DNA from: Planctomycetota bacterium
Lineage (GTDB): Bacteria > Planctomycetota > UBA1135
NCBI GenBank assembly: GCA_008501825.1
Contig: QQUA01000004.1
Location: 1 to 64,000, forward strand
Direction of reading: 5' to 3'
DNA length: 64,000 bases
Part shown: one piece after another, positions 50,888-60,187 of the stretch
Position numbering within the stretch: the stretch's first letter is position 1
Layout of the letters: every line of letters starts with the position of its first letter
Notes under the pieces: generated by a model
Seen by the model: only the letters and a program-made list of their open reading frames with translations
Told to the model about the DNA's origin: nothing
The model's database searches: none
Translations under genes and position numbers: made by a program

Positions 50888-51366
50888 GTGAACAAACCAT
50901 CTTGACCGCCGAACTCCGTCAGGAATTCGAATCCTTGTGCGAACGATACCCGGATCGAAAAGCCGCCTTGCTGCCGATCCTGCATCGAGTCCAAGCGATC
51001 CATGGATGTCTGGATCGTCGCGCCCAACAGGAAGTGGCGGATTTCCTGGGCACCAGTGCCGTGGAGGTGCACGGCGTGGTGACCTTCTATCCCATGTTTC
51101 GGGAAAAGCCGATCGGCAAGCATTTGGTTTCGGTCTGCAAAAACATTTCCTGCGATCTCATGGGTAGCGACAACTTGCTGGCCGCCATTCAGCGAAAGTT
51201 CGCGGTTCAACCGGGCGAAACCTGCACCGATCCGAGTTTCACCTTGGAAGCGGTGCAATGTCAGGGCGCCTGCGGCTACGGCCCGATGATGGTGGTTGAC
51301 GGCCACTACCACGAAAACCTGGATGCGGCAAAAGCCGTCCAAATCTTGGAGGACCTGAAGGCATGA
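50884..51366 (+). CDS. nuoE: NADH-quinone oxidoreductase subunit E
   Basis: 160 residues, thioredoxin-like [2Fe-2S] subunit. Cluster ligands: C-x4-C in SVCKNISC and C-x3-C in VQCQGACGYGP. Holds cluster N1a beside the FMN subunit. The ATG overlaps the nuoD stop as ATGA. Confidence 0.95.
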   Translation: MSEQTILTAELRQEFESLCERYPDRKAALLPILHRVQAIHGCLDRRAQQEVADFLGTSAVEVHGVVTFYPMFREKPIGKHLVSVCKNISCDLMGSDNLLAAIQRKFAVQPGETCTDPSFTLEAVQCQGACGYGPMMVVDGHYHENLDAAKAVQILEDLKA

Positions 51367-52688
51367 GCCAAAGCTTTCAAGATTCTCCCAAGTTCCTGAC
51401 CGAACGCCTGCTGCGAGACGGCTACGGCGGCACCCTGGCCGAATATCGAGCCGCAGGCGGTTATGAACAATGGCGCCGGGCGGTGACTTCCTTGCAGCCG
51501 GCGGAAATCATTGATTTGGTCAAAGATTCCGGCTTGCGCGGCCGCGGCGGCGCCGGCTTCCCGACCGGTTTGAAGTGGTCCTTCATGCCCAAGGACAGCG
51601 GCAAACCCCACTATTTGTTGGTCAACTCCGATGAATCGGAGCCGGGCACTTTCAAAGATCGCCTGCTGCTGGAAAAAGATCCTCATCTGGTTTTGGAAGG
51701 GGCGGCCATTTCCGCTTTCGCCATCGGGGCGAGAACGATCTACATCTACGTTCGAGGGGAATACGTCTATCCTCGCGAATGCCTGGATCGGGCGATCCAA
51801 GAAGCCTATGAAGCCGGCCTGTTGGGCCAGAAATTGTTTGGCACCGACTGGTCGCTGGACATTTACACTCATCCCGGGGCCGGGGCTTACATCTGCGGGG
51901 AAGAAACCGCCTTGATGGAAAGTTTGGAAGGCAAACGAGGCCACCCGCGGCCGAAACCGCCTTTCCCCGCCGGCTACGGCGCCTGGGGGCAGCCGACCAC
52001 GATCAACAACGTGGAAACCGTCGCCAATGCCAGGCCGATCTTGGAACACGGAGCCGGAGCCTTCCGGTCCGTTGGCACCAAAAATTCACCAGGGACGATC
52101 CTGGTCGGGGTCAGCGGGCACGTCAACCGGCCTGGTGTGTACGAATTGCCGATGGGCGTACCGGTCCGAACCGTGGTCGATCAAGTTTGCGGCGGCATGC
52201 GCAACGGAAAAGCATTGAAAGCTTTTTACGTTGGCGGCTCTTCCACCGGTTTACTTCCGGCCAAGGATGCCGACGTGACCCTGGATCATGACGCCGTCCG
52301 GGAACGGGGGGTGATGCTAGGCACCGCTGGTTTGATCGTCATGGACGAAGACACCAGCATCATTCGAGCCACTCGGGTGCTGGCCGATTTCTACGACCAC
52401 GAAACCTGCGGCCAATGTTCCCAATGCCGGGTTGGCATGGAATGGTCCTACCAGATCATCCGGCGCATCGAAGAAGGCCGAGGTCATCCCAGCGATTTGA
52501 AGACCTTCGCCGACTTGATTCAGAACTTCTCCGGCGGCAAAACCATTTGCGCATTCGCCGATGGCGCCGCCATGCCGTTTAAAACCGCCCTGCTCCACTT
52601 CCGGGAGGAATGGGAGGAGGCCATTCGTCGGGCCAACCCGCAAATGGCGGATTCCCCTTCCGAGGAGCCGCAAACCGCCGGCACATGA
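51363..52688 (+). CDS. nuoF: NADH-quinone oxidoreductase subunit F (NADH/FMN-binding)
   Basis: 441 residues. FMN/NADH-binding segments GRGGAGFPTGLKW, NSDESEPGTFKDR, GAGAYICGEETALMESLEG. N3 [4Fe-4S] ligands in ETCGQCSQCRVG with the fourth Cys in TICAFADG. It oxidises NADH at the tip of the peripheral arm. Coupled to nuoE by ATGA. Confidence 0.96.
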   Translation: MSQSFQDSPKFLTERLLRDGYGGTLAEYRAAGGYEQWRRAVTSLQPAEIIDLVKDSGLRGRGGAGFPTGLKWSFMPKDSGKPHYLLVNSDESEPGTFKDRLLLEKDPHLVLEGAAISAFAIGARTIYIYVRGEYVYPRECLDRAIQEAYEAGLLGQKLFGTDWSLDIYTHPGAGAYICGEETALMESLEGKRGHPRPKPPFPAGYGAWGQPTTINNVETVANARPILEHGAGAFRSVGTKNSPGTILVGVSGHVNRPGVYELPMGVPVRTVVDQVCGGMRNGKALKAFYVGGSSTGLLPAKDADVTLDHDAVRERGVMLGTAGLIVMDEDTSIIRATRVLADFYDHETCGQCSQCRVGMEWSYQIIRRIEEGRGHPSDLKTFADLIQNFSGGKTICAFADGAAMPFKTALLHFREEWEEAIRRANPQMADSPSEEPQTAGT

Positions 52689-52716
52689 GTTCGGCCATGA
52701 TCAAGGAAACTTGCTG

Positions 52717-54237
52717 ATGCCCGAAACGGTCCCCATCACCATCAACGATCAAGACTTCGAGGCTCCCGCCGGGGCGCCTCTGATCGACGTCATTCAAGAA
52801 CTCACCGGCGAGGAAGTTCCGCGCTTCTGCTATCACCGGGATTTGCCGGTGGTCGGCTCCTGCCGCATGTGCCAAGTGGAAGTGGAGGCTCCCGGCCCCG
52901 GCGGTGCCTTGCGCAAGGCTTTGGCCATTTCTTGCCGCACGCCGGTGGCCAAGGGCATGAAGATTTGGACCCAAACGCCGGCGGCCCAAACCGCCCGCAA
53001 GGGAGTTTTGGAGTTCTTATTGAAAGACCATCCGCTGGATTGCCCGATTTGTGACAAAGCCGGCGAATGCCCGCTGCAAAACTTCACTTATCAGGAAGGT
53101 CAATCCGAAGGGCGGTCGGTCGATCCCCGGCGCAAACGGCGCAAGCGGGTTTCCCTGGGGGATGTCATTGTCCTGGACGAGGAACGTTGCGTCCTTTGTT
53201 CTCGCTGCGTGCGCTTTTTTCCGGAAGTGGAGGGGCGCACCCAATTGCAAGTGCTGAACATGGGCAATCGTTCCCACATCGGCACCTTCGACAACCAACC
53301 GCTGCAAGGGAACTATCAGGGCAATCTGGCCGACATTTGTCCGGTCGGGGCTCTGACCCTCAAGGATTTCCGTTTTCAGGCCAGGGTTTGGAACACCCAT
53401 TCGGTGCCCTCCACTTGTACCCGCTGCTCCCGTGGCTGCGCGGTCATGGTCGATGCCTACCGCGGCCGCCTGGTGCGCATCCGGCCCCGATATGACGCCA
53501 AGGTCAATCGCTCTTGGATGTGCGATTTCGGGCGCTTCCAATTGCAAGATTTAAATCTTCCCGGCCGCTTGTCTGGAGCGATTCAGGAACAGCAACAAGG
53601 CCTTCGCGAACTGCCGTTGGAACAGGCTTTGGAAACCGCGGCCGAAAACTTGCGAGCCGAAGCTTCCCAGAGCTTTTTGCTGGCTTCCAATTACGCCACT
53701 TTGGAAGTCGGCCAGGCGCTGATGGAGTTGGCCAAGAGTTTGCAAACCGAAGCCTACTTCCTGAAACCGTCAGCCTGGGGCGGAGACGGCATCTTGCGAA
53801 CCGACGATCCCGGTCCGAACAGTTTCGGTCTTCAGGAACTCGGCTTGAAGGCTTTGGCGCCGGACCAAGCCCGGGAAAGGCTGGCGGCGGCGGAAGCCTC
53901 TTTGCTGGTCGGCGAAAAACTGCTGCCTTTGCTTTTGCAACAGGATCCGACCGCCGGTTCGACCTTGCCGCCGATCGACACCGGCCGCACCGCGATCTTG
54001 GTGGATACCCACCTTCGTTCCGGCTTCGCCCTGACTTTGCCGGGACTCACTTGGGCCGAAACCCAGGGGCGGGTGAAAAACCTGGATGGCCATACTCGCA
54101 TCCTGCGCCCGGCCCTTCCCGGTCCCGACGGCGTCCCGCAAACTCACGATTTGGTGCAAAGTCTTTGCGCCCGAGTACGGCGGGATCCTGACGCTCATTC
54201 CACGCCTAACTTGCAGCCTTCGGGGATGCCGGTCTGA
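52717..54237 (+). CDS. nuoG: NADH-quinone oxidoreductase subunit G, short form
   Basis: 506 residues, clearly shorter than the roughly 700-900 usual. Intact N-terminal part: [2Fe-2S] Cys in RFCYHRDLPVVGSCRMCQVE and SCRTPV; N5 His/Cys in HPLDCPICDKAGECPLQNF; N4 ligands in CVLCSRCVRFF and ICPVGAL. A further CTRCSRGC...WMCDFGRF set follows (the domain that binds N7 in some bacteria). The remaining 250 residues are a reduced remnant of the molybdopterin-enzyme-like domain. AAGGAAA lies upstream of the ATG. Confidence 0.93.
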   Translation: MPETVPITINDQDFEAPAGAPLIDVIQELTGEEVPRFCYHRDLPVVGSCRMCQVEVEAPGPGGALRKALAISCRTPVAKGMKIWTQTPAAQTARKGVLEFLLKDHPLDCPICDKAGECPLQNFTYQEGQSEGRSVDPRRKRRKRVSLGDVIVLDEERCVLCSRCVRFFPEVEGRTQLQVLNMGNRSHIGTFDNQPLQGNYQGNLADICPVGALTLKDFRFQARVWNTHSVPSTCTRCSRGCAVMVDAYRGRLVRIRPRYDAKVNRSWMCDFGRFQLQDLNLPGRLSGAIQEQQQGLRELPLEQALETAAENLRAEASQSFLLASNYATLEVGQALMELAKSLQTEAYFLKPSAWGGDGILRTDDPGPNSFGLQELGLKALAPDQARERLAAAEASLLVGEKLLPLLLQQDPTAGSTLPPIDTGRTAILVDTHLRSGFALTLPGLTWAETQGRVKNLDGHTRILRPALPGPDGVPQTHDLVQSLCARVRRDPDAHSTPNLQPSGMPV

Positions 54238-55247
54238 TGGAGATTACCTGGATTCGCGCCGCGCTGACCCTTCTGGTCGGTTTTGGTTTGATGATGAGCC
54301 TGGCTGCGGGCATGAGCCTGGTGGAACGAAAGCTGTCCGCTTTCATCCAGGAACGCCACGGGCCGAATCGAGTCGGCCCCTTTGGTTTGTTGCAGCCGAT
54401 GGCGGATTTGATCAAGTTCGTGTTCAAAGAGGAATACGTTCCCAACTCGGTCAATCCCCTGATTTATAAATTGGCCCCGGCCATCGCCGCCGTTCCGGCG
54501 ATGATGACCTTTGCCGCGATTCCTTTCGGCTTTTTGGATGGCCAACCGCTGGTGATCGCCAACATCAACATCGGCGTCCTTTACGTCCTGGCGGTGGGAT
54601 CCCTCGGCATTTACGGCATCATCCTTGGCGGCTGGTCCAGCAACAACAAGTACTCCCTGCTCGGCGGCTTGCGGGCTTCCGCCCAGATGGTTTCCTATGA
54701 AATCTCCTTGGTGCTGTCCTTGGTGGCAGTCATCGCGGTTTCGGGAAGTTTGAACATGAGCGAAGTGGTGGCGGCCCAGGATCACCACTGGAACGTGTTC
54801 CTGCAGCCGGTGGCTTGCTTGATCTTCCTGGTAACCATGTTCGCCGAGACCAACCGCCATCCTTTTGATTTCGCCGAATGCGAGCCGGAATTGGTCGGTG
54901 GTTTTCACACCGAATATGCCGGAATGCGTTTCGCCCTGTTCTTCCTGGGGGAATACATCGCCATGGTGGTGATGTCCGGCTTGATGGCGGCCCTCTTCTT
55001 CGGCGGCTGCGACGTCCCGTTCCTGGACATCGCCGATACGCCGTGGTGGTTGGGCGCCCTCGCCATGCTCGGCAAAACCGCTTTCTTCCTGCTCTTGTTC
55101 GTGTGGGTGCGGTGGACTTTGCCTCGCTTCCGCTACGACCAGCTCATGTGGTTGGGTTGGCGGGTGCTCCTGCCTCTTTCCCTGGCGAACTTGGCGATTA
55201 CCGGACTGGTCCTGGCTCTCCTCGGACCGGAAGGAGGACACGCCTGA
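54237..55247 (+). CDS. nuoH: NADH-quinone oxidoreductase subunit H
   Basis: 336 residues, eight or so membrane helices. ERKLSAFIQERHGPNRVGP and LIKFVFKEEYVP near the N-terminus; FAETNRHPFDFAECEPELVGG in the loop that lines the quinone channel. TGATG overlap with nuoG. Confidence 0.96.
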   Translation: MEITWIRAALTLLVGFGLMMSLAAGMSLVERKLSAFIQERHGPNRVGPFGLLQPMADLIKFVFKEEYVPNSVNPLIYKLAPAIAAVPAMMTFAAIPFGFLDGQPLVIANINIGVLYVLAVGSLGIYGIILGGWSSNNKYSLLGGLRASAQMVSYEISLVLSLVAVIAVSGSLNMSEVVAAQDHHWNVFLQPVACLIFLVTMFAETNRHPFDFAECEPELVGGFHTEYAGMRFALFFLGEYIAMVVMSGLMAALFFGGCDVPFLDIADTPWWLGALAMLGKTAFFLLLFVWVRWTLPRFRYDQLMWLGWRVLLPLSLANLAITGLVLALLGPEGGHA

Positions 55248-55816
55248 TGCGCAAGAGTTACAGCCTTTCGTTGGCGCAACGGCTTTACCTGCCGGCGGTG
55301 GCCAAGGGTTTGGCGGTCACCCTCCGCTACATCTTTCGGCCGCGGTTTACCCGCCAGTATCCGGAAGAACCGATCCCGAAAACGGTCGCCACCCGGGGTC
55401 AGCCGCGTTTGCGCCTGAACGAAGAAAAAGCACCGGCCTGCGTTTCCTGCGGCATGTGCGAATACGCCTGTCCGGCTTTCGCCATTACCATCGACGGCGG
55501 CGAAACCGATCGCATGATCGAACGCGAACCCAAGCGTTTCGAGATCGACATGCTGCGATGCATCCTCTGCGGTTTTTGCGAGGAAGCCTGCCCGAAAGAA
55601 GCCATCTTCATGAGCCAGGAATTGGAGATGGCCGGATACACCCGGGAAGAACACGTCCTGGGATTGGATCGCCTGCTGCGACCGAACGAAGAATTTGAAC
55701 AACGCCGCCAGTTCCTGGAAGGGAATCACCAGCGTTGGCAGCAGGACGACAACGCCGAAGCCGCCCGCTCCGGTAACAAGGATCACCACTACTCCCCCAC
55801 CGGTTCCTCCCGTTAA
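55247..55816 (+). CDS. nuoI: NADH-quinone oxidoreductase subunit I
   Basis: 189 residues. Two ferredoxin-type C-x2-C-x2-C-x3-C motifs, CVSCGMCEYACP and CILCGFCEEACP, for clusters N6a and N6b. The N-terminus is basic and aromatic, suited to lie on the membrane arm. The C-terminal 40 residues are a low-complexity His/Asn/Gln-rich tail. Coupled to nuoH by TGATG. Confidence 0.95.
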   Translation: MRKSYSLSLAQRLYLPAVAKGLAVTLRYIFRPRFTRQYPEEPIPKTVATRGQPRLRLNEEKAPACVSCGMCEYACPAFAITIDGGETDRMIEREPKRFEIDMLRCILCGFCEEACPKEAIFMSQELEMAGYTREEHVLGLDRLLRPNEEFEQRRQFLEGNHQRWQQDDNAEAARSGNKDHHYSPTGSSR

Positions 55817-55821
55817 GCCCC

Positions 55822-56331
55822 ATGGCGACTGCCCTCTTTTACCTGTTCGGCGCCGGAGCTTTGTTTTCGGCCGCCAACGTGGTGTTTCGCCGGCAGGCGG
55901 TACCGGCGGCCATTTGGCTGGTTACCTGCTTCTTTTTCTTGGCCGGTGAATTCTTGTTGCTGGGCTTTCCCTTTTTAGCGGCCATTCAAATCATGGTGTA
56001 CGTCGGCGCCATCATGGTGCTGTTCTTGTTCGTCATCATGCTTTTGGATTTGCAAGCCCACCAGCCGATTCAAAGTCAATTCCGACATTCCATTGGCGGC
56101 GCCTTGGCCTTGGTTTTAGTCGCCCTGGCTTTCGTGGCCGCTTCCGGTGGCCAGGCTTTGGAGGCTGAAAACCAACCGGCGGCACCGGAAATATCCGCTT
56201 TGGTCGAAGCTTTGTTCACCCGTTACCTGCTGCCTTTCGAAGTGACCTCGGTGGTGCTGGTGGCCGCGATCGTCGGCGCCCTCACTTTGGGTCGCAGCCC
56301 CGGCGGCTCGGACCATCCGGCGAAAAGCTAG
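55822..56331 (+). CDS. nuoJ: NADH-quinone oxidoreductase subunit J
   Basis: 169 residues, five membrane helices. LFYLFGAGALFSAANVVFRR and FLAAIQIMVYVGAIMVLFLFV (the central pi-bulge helix region) are typical. Five bases after nuoI. Confidence 0.94.
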   Translation: MATALFYLFGAGALFSAANVVFRRQAVPAAIWLVTCFFFLAGEFLLLGFPFLAAIQIMVYVGAIMVLFLFVIMLLDLQAHQPIQSQFRHSIGGALALVLVALAFVAASGGQALEAENQPAAPEISALVEALFTRYLLPFEVTSVVLVAAIVGALTLGRSPGGSDHPAKS

Positions 56332-56333
56332 CC

Positions 56334-56636
56334 ATGATCCCTCCCCCCCACGTTTACACCCTCGCCGTTCTGTTGTTCGGCCTGGGCGTGTTCGGCTTCC
56401 TGCGGCATCGCAACGCCATCATGTTGCTGATGTCGGTGGAGTTGATGTTGAATTCGGCCAACTTGAGCTTTTTGGCCGCGGCTCGGGCCCACGGTGACAG
56501 CGACGGAGCCATGATGCCGATGTTCTTGATCGTGGTGGCGGCGGCGGAAGCGGCAGTCGGATTGGCCTTGATTTTGATTTTGTTTCGAAAGCGCCAAACT
56601 TTGGACATCGAAGTGCCCCGGAGCCTGAAGGACTGA
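56334..56636 (+). CDS. nuoK: NADH-quinone oxidoreductase subunit K
   Basis: 100 residues, three membrane helices with conserved Glu: FLRHRNAIMLLMSVELMLNS and AAAEAAVGLALILILFRKR. These acidic residues belong to the proton-transfer path. ATG two bases after the nuoJ stop. Confidence 0.95.
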   Translation: MIPPPHVYTLAVLLFGLGVFGFLRHRNAIMLLMSVELMLNSANLSFLAAARAHGDSDGAMMPMFLIVVAAAEAAVGLALILILFRKRQTLDIEVPRSLKD

Positions 56637-56639
56637 TCG

Positions 56640-58610
56640 GTGGAAACTCCCTGGCTTTGGCTCATCCCGTTGCTGCCCTTCTTGGGCACCCTTCTCAACG
56701 CCTTGTTGCATGCCGGCGTTTTGCGCCGCCGGCAACAAGAGCGGGACTTGATGGCCCCTGCAGTGGCCGTCCCCGAACGCCTTGCCGGTTGGATCGGAAC
56801 CGGAGCGGTGGCTTTGTCTTTCTTGGTGGCGGTCGCGGCCTTCTTGCGCCTCAAAGCCCTGCCGGTGGACGAACGGGTCCTCACCGCCACTTTGGCGCCA
56901 TGGATTCAAGCCGGCTCCCTGGATCTTTCTTGGACCCTATCCATCGATCCTCTCAACGCCGCCATGATGCTGGTGGTGACCGGCGTCGGTGCCCTGATTC
57001 ATCTTTATTCGATCGGGTACATGCACGGCGACAAGGGCTTCTGCAAGTATTTCTCCTACTTGAATTTGTTCGTCGGCATGATGCTCATGCTGATCCTCAG
57101 CGAGAGTTTGCTGGGCTTGTTTCTCGGCTGGGAAGGAGTCGGCCTCTGCTCTTATTTACTGATCGGCTTTTGGTATGAAGACGGAGAGAAAGCCGATGCC
57201 GCTCGCAAGGCCTTCATCGTCAACCGCATCGGAGACTTCGGCTTTTTAATCGGCATGTTCCTGCTGTATTGGGGCGGCGGAGGCAGTTTGAACATGAGCG
57301 ACATCAACGCCGCCGCCAGTCAAGGCGCCTTCTCCGAAGGCTTGGCCACCCTGGCCGGTTTGTGCCTGTTCTTGGGTTGCTGCGGCAAGTCGGCGCAAAT
57401 CCCCCTCTACGTTTGGTTGCCGGACGCCATGGCCGGCCCCACGCCGGTGTCGGCTTTGATTCACGCCGCCACCATGGTGACTTCCGGGATTTACCTGGTC
57501 GCCCGCCTCGGCGACTTCTTCGCTTTCGCTCCCGGCGTGTTGCCGGTGATTGCCTGCGTTGGCGCCGCCACTGCTCTATTCGCCGCCACCATCGGCATCG
57601 CTCAGCGAGACATCAAAAAGGTTCTCGCTTATTCCACCGTCTCTCAACTGGGCTACATGTTTCTCGGTTTGGGCGTCGGCGCCTTTACCGGAGCTGTGTT
57701 TCACCTGATTACCCACGCCTTCTTTAAGGCCCTGTTGTTCTTGGGAGCCGGCTCGGTGATCCACGCCATGCATCACCAGCAGGACATGTTCAAGATGGGC
57801 GGCCTTCGCGATCGAATCCCGATCACCTACAAAACCATGTTGATCGGCGCTTTCGCCTTGGCCGGCGTTCCCCTGTTCTCCGGTTTCTTCTCCAAGGACC
57901 TGATTTTGTTCGAAACCGCTACCGGCCACACTTCGCCCTGGTTGTTGTGGCTGGTCGGTGCCGGTGGCGCCGCGCTGACCGCCACCTACACCGGTCGCCT
58001 GTTGGCTTTGACCTTTTACGGAGAAGCCCGTTTCGACCCGCAGAAAACCAAGGTCCACGAATCTCCGCGGACGATGACCTTGCCGTTGATGGTGCTAGCG
58101 GTGCTGTCGATCGCCGGAGGCTTGCTCGGCATTCCCTTCATCATGCACCCGCTGGCGGATTGGCTGGACCCGGTGGTCGGCCAAGCCACCTTGGAAGTTC
58201 GAGGCGAGCATCATCCCGCCCACGGATTGGAAATCGCCCTCCTATTGGTCGGCTCCGCCATTGCCATTGGATTCTTGAGTTTCGGTTTGCGCCATTACCG
58301 GCGCAGTCCGGAAGAACAGCGCAGCCGGGCGGATCAGGCCACCGGCTTGCTGCGCTGGCTGGCTAACGCCTGGTTCGTGGACGCCCTGTACGCCTTGCTG
58401 GTGACCACGCCGTTAAAAATCCTGGCCATCTTGTCGGCGACCGTGGACGTCTTCTTTGTCGACGGAACGGTCAACTGGGTGGCCCGGCGCAGCCGAGCCA
58501 CCGGAAACGACGTCCGGCGCATGCAAAGCGGCGGCGCCAATGATTACGCCCTTTGGTTCAGTCTTGGAGCCGTGGTGATCGTCGTAGGCCTCCTTGCCGG
58601 TACCCGCTGA
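56640..58610 (+). CDS. nuoL: NADH-quinone oxidoreductase subunit L
   Basis: 656 residues. Antiporter-like subunit: LGWEGVGLCSYLLIGFWYE, KAFIVNRIGDFGFLIGMF, PLYVWLPDAMAGPTPVSALIHAATMVTSG, FFKALLFLGAGSVIHAM. The C-terminal lateral helix and final membrane segment are present. Starts with GTG three bases after nuoK. Distal proton pump. Confidence 0.96.
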   Translation: METPWLWLIPLLPFLGTLLNALLHAGVLRRRQQERDLMAPAVAVPERLAGWIGTGAVALSFLVAVAAFLRLKALPVDERVLTATLAPWIQAGSLDLSWTLSIDPLNAAMMLVVTGVGALIHLYSIGYMHGDKGFCKYFSYLNLFVGMMLMLILSESLLGLFLGWEGVGLCSYLLIGFWYEDGEKADAARKAFIVNRIGDFGFLIGMFLLYWGGGGSLNMSDINAAASQGAFSEGLATLAGLCLFLGCCGKSAQIPLYVWLPDAMAGPTPVSALIHAATMVTSGIYLVARLGDFFAFAPGVLPVIACVGAATALFAATIGIAQRDIKKVLAYSTVSQLGYMFLGLGVGAFTGAVFHLITHAFFKALLFLGAGSVIHAMHHQQDMFKMGGLRDRIPITYKTMLIGAFALAGVPLFSGFFSKDLILFETATGHTSPWLLWLVGAGGAALTATYTGRLLALTFYGEARFDPQKTKVHESPRTMTLPLMVLAVLSIAGGLLGIPFIMHPLADWLDPVVGQATLEVRGEHHPAHGLEIALLLVGSAIAIGFLSFGLRHYRRSPEEQRSRADQATGLLRWLANAWFVDALYALLVTTPLKILAILSATVDVFFVDGTVNWVARRSRATGNDVRRMQSGGANDYALWFSLGAVVIVVGLLAGTR

Positions 58611-60187
58611 TGTCGGCTTTCCTGGATAACCATCTTCTCACCTTGCTAGTGGCTTTGCCGCTGGTGGGATCTCTGTTCGTCCTGTTCGTTCCCGCTGGAG
58701 AACGATGGTTGCGGCGCTGGGGCCTGGCCTTCGCCTTGGCGACGCTGGCCGTCGCCCTGCACGGGTATTGGTGGTTCGACAGCACGACCAGCGGCTTCCA
58801 ATACGCAGTCGAACATCCCTGGTTTGCCTTACCGGGAACGGAAGCCACCGTTTCCCTGGCCCTCGGCATGGACGGTTTGTCGGTGTTGCTGGTGGCCTTG
58901 AGCGGCATTTTGATGCCACTGGTCTTGGTGGCGGCTCCAGGCGGCATCAAAACACGAATCCGAGAATTCGTTTTTTGGGCCCTGATGATGGAAGCCGGGA
59001 TGATGGGCGTCTTCCTGGCCCAAGACCTGGTTTTGTTTTACATCTTCTGGGAAGTTTCCCTGATCCCTCTCTACTTCCTGATTGGAATCTGGGGCGGCGA
59101 GAACCGGATTTATGCCACGGTGAAGTTCGTCCTGTACACGCTGGTCGGTTCCCTGCTGATGCTGGTTGGACTGATTCGCGTGGCTTTGGAAAGTGGCACC
59201 ACCAATATTCCGGAATTGCTCAGCCGGGATTTGAGCGTGGAGTTGCAAGGCTTCGCCTTCGTTTGTTTCGCCTTGAGCTTTTTGATCAAGGTTCCAGTCG
59301 TTCCTTTTCATACCTGGTTGCCCGACGCCCACGTTCAGGCCCCCACCGGAGGTTCGGTCATTCTGGCCGGCGTCATGCTGAAAATGGGGACCTATGGCTT
59401 GATGCGCTTCGGCTTGCAAATGTTTCCGGCCGCTGCGGTGGATTGGGCCCCGGTATTGATCGTGATCGGCGTCGTCGGAATCCTCTACGGCAGCTTGCTG
59501 GCTTGGGCGCAGCGGGACTTGAAGAAGTTGGTGGCCTACTCTTCGGTCGCTCACCTCGGCTTCGTGGTCTTGGGCATCTTTGCCTTTGAACCCACCGCGC
59601 TACAAGGAGCCGTGTTGCAAGGGGTCAACCACGGCATCAGTACCGGTGCTTTGTTTTTCCTGGTCGGAGTCATTTACGACCGCCGCCACACTCGCCAATT
59701 GAAAGACTTCGGCGGTTTGGCCACCTCATTTCCGAGCTTTGCCTTCTTCCTGGTTTTGGCCACTTTGGCTTCGGTCGGTTTACCTGGGACCAACGGCTTC
59801 GTCGGCGAGTTCCTCATCTTGTTCGGCAGCTTCCCCGGCCATGAGTGGGCAGTCGCCTTCGCCGCTTTGGGTGTGGTTCTCGGAGCGGTCTACATGCTGG
59901 GCATGTGCCGGGAAGTTCTTTTTGGCCGGGTGCGCAAAGTCAACCGCGATTTAAAGCCGATGCAGATTCGCGAGTGGGTGGCTTTGACCCCTTTGGCCGC
60001 TCTCATGCTTTGGATCGGCCTCTATCCCGGTCCAGTTCTGGATCGAACTCGACTGGTGTGCGAAGCCATGTCGGCACGAGTCCAGCCTTATCTGGAGCAA
60101 ACGGAGGAGGCCTCCCTCCCCGAAGACTCGGAATCCTCCGCTGACACCAAGTCGAACTTGTTGAATCCCCAAGGAATGGAACGCTGA
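58610..60187 (+). CDS. nuoM: NADH-quinone oxidoreductase subunit M
   Basis: 525 residues. FYIFWEVSLIPLYFLIGIWG, VPVVPFHTWLPDAHVQAPT, GVNHGISTGALFFLVGVIYDRR are the antiporter-like signatures. The C-terminal 40 residues are Glu/Ser-rich and probably cytoplasmic. TGATG overlap with nuoL. Confidence 0.96.
   Translation: MSAFLDNHLLTLLVALPLVGSLFVLFVPAGERWLRRWGLAFALATLAVALHGYWWFDSTTSGFQYAVEHPWFALPGTEATVSLALGMDGLSVLLVALSGILMPLVLVAAPGGIKTRIREFVFWALMMEAGMMGVFLAQDLVLFYIFWEVSLIPLYFLIGIWGGENRIYATVKFVLYTLVGSLLMLVGLIRVALESGTTNIPELLSRDLSVELQGFAFVCFALSFLIKVPVVPFHTWLPDAHVQAPTGGSVILAGVMLKMGTYGLMRFGLQMFPAAAVDWAPVLIVIGVVGILYGSLLAWAQRDLKKLVAYSSVAHLGFVVLGIFAFEPTALQGAVLQGVNHGISTGALFFLVGVIYDRRHTRQLKDFGGLATSFPSFAFFLVLATLASVGLPGTNGFVGEFLILFGSFPGHEWAVAFAALGVVLGAVYMLGMCREVLFGRVRKVNRDLKPMQIREWVALTPLAALMLWIGLYPGPVLDRTRLVCEAMSARVQPYLEQTEEASLPEDSESSADTKSNLLNPQGMER

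Noticed and set aside
52685..52717. Ten-codon open frame between nuoF and nuoG
   Set aside because: Starts in the nuoF stop overlap and ends at the nuoG start; too short and without any supporting signal.
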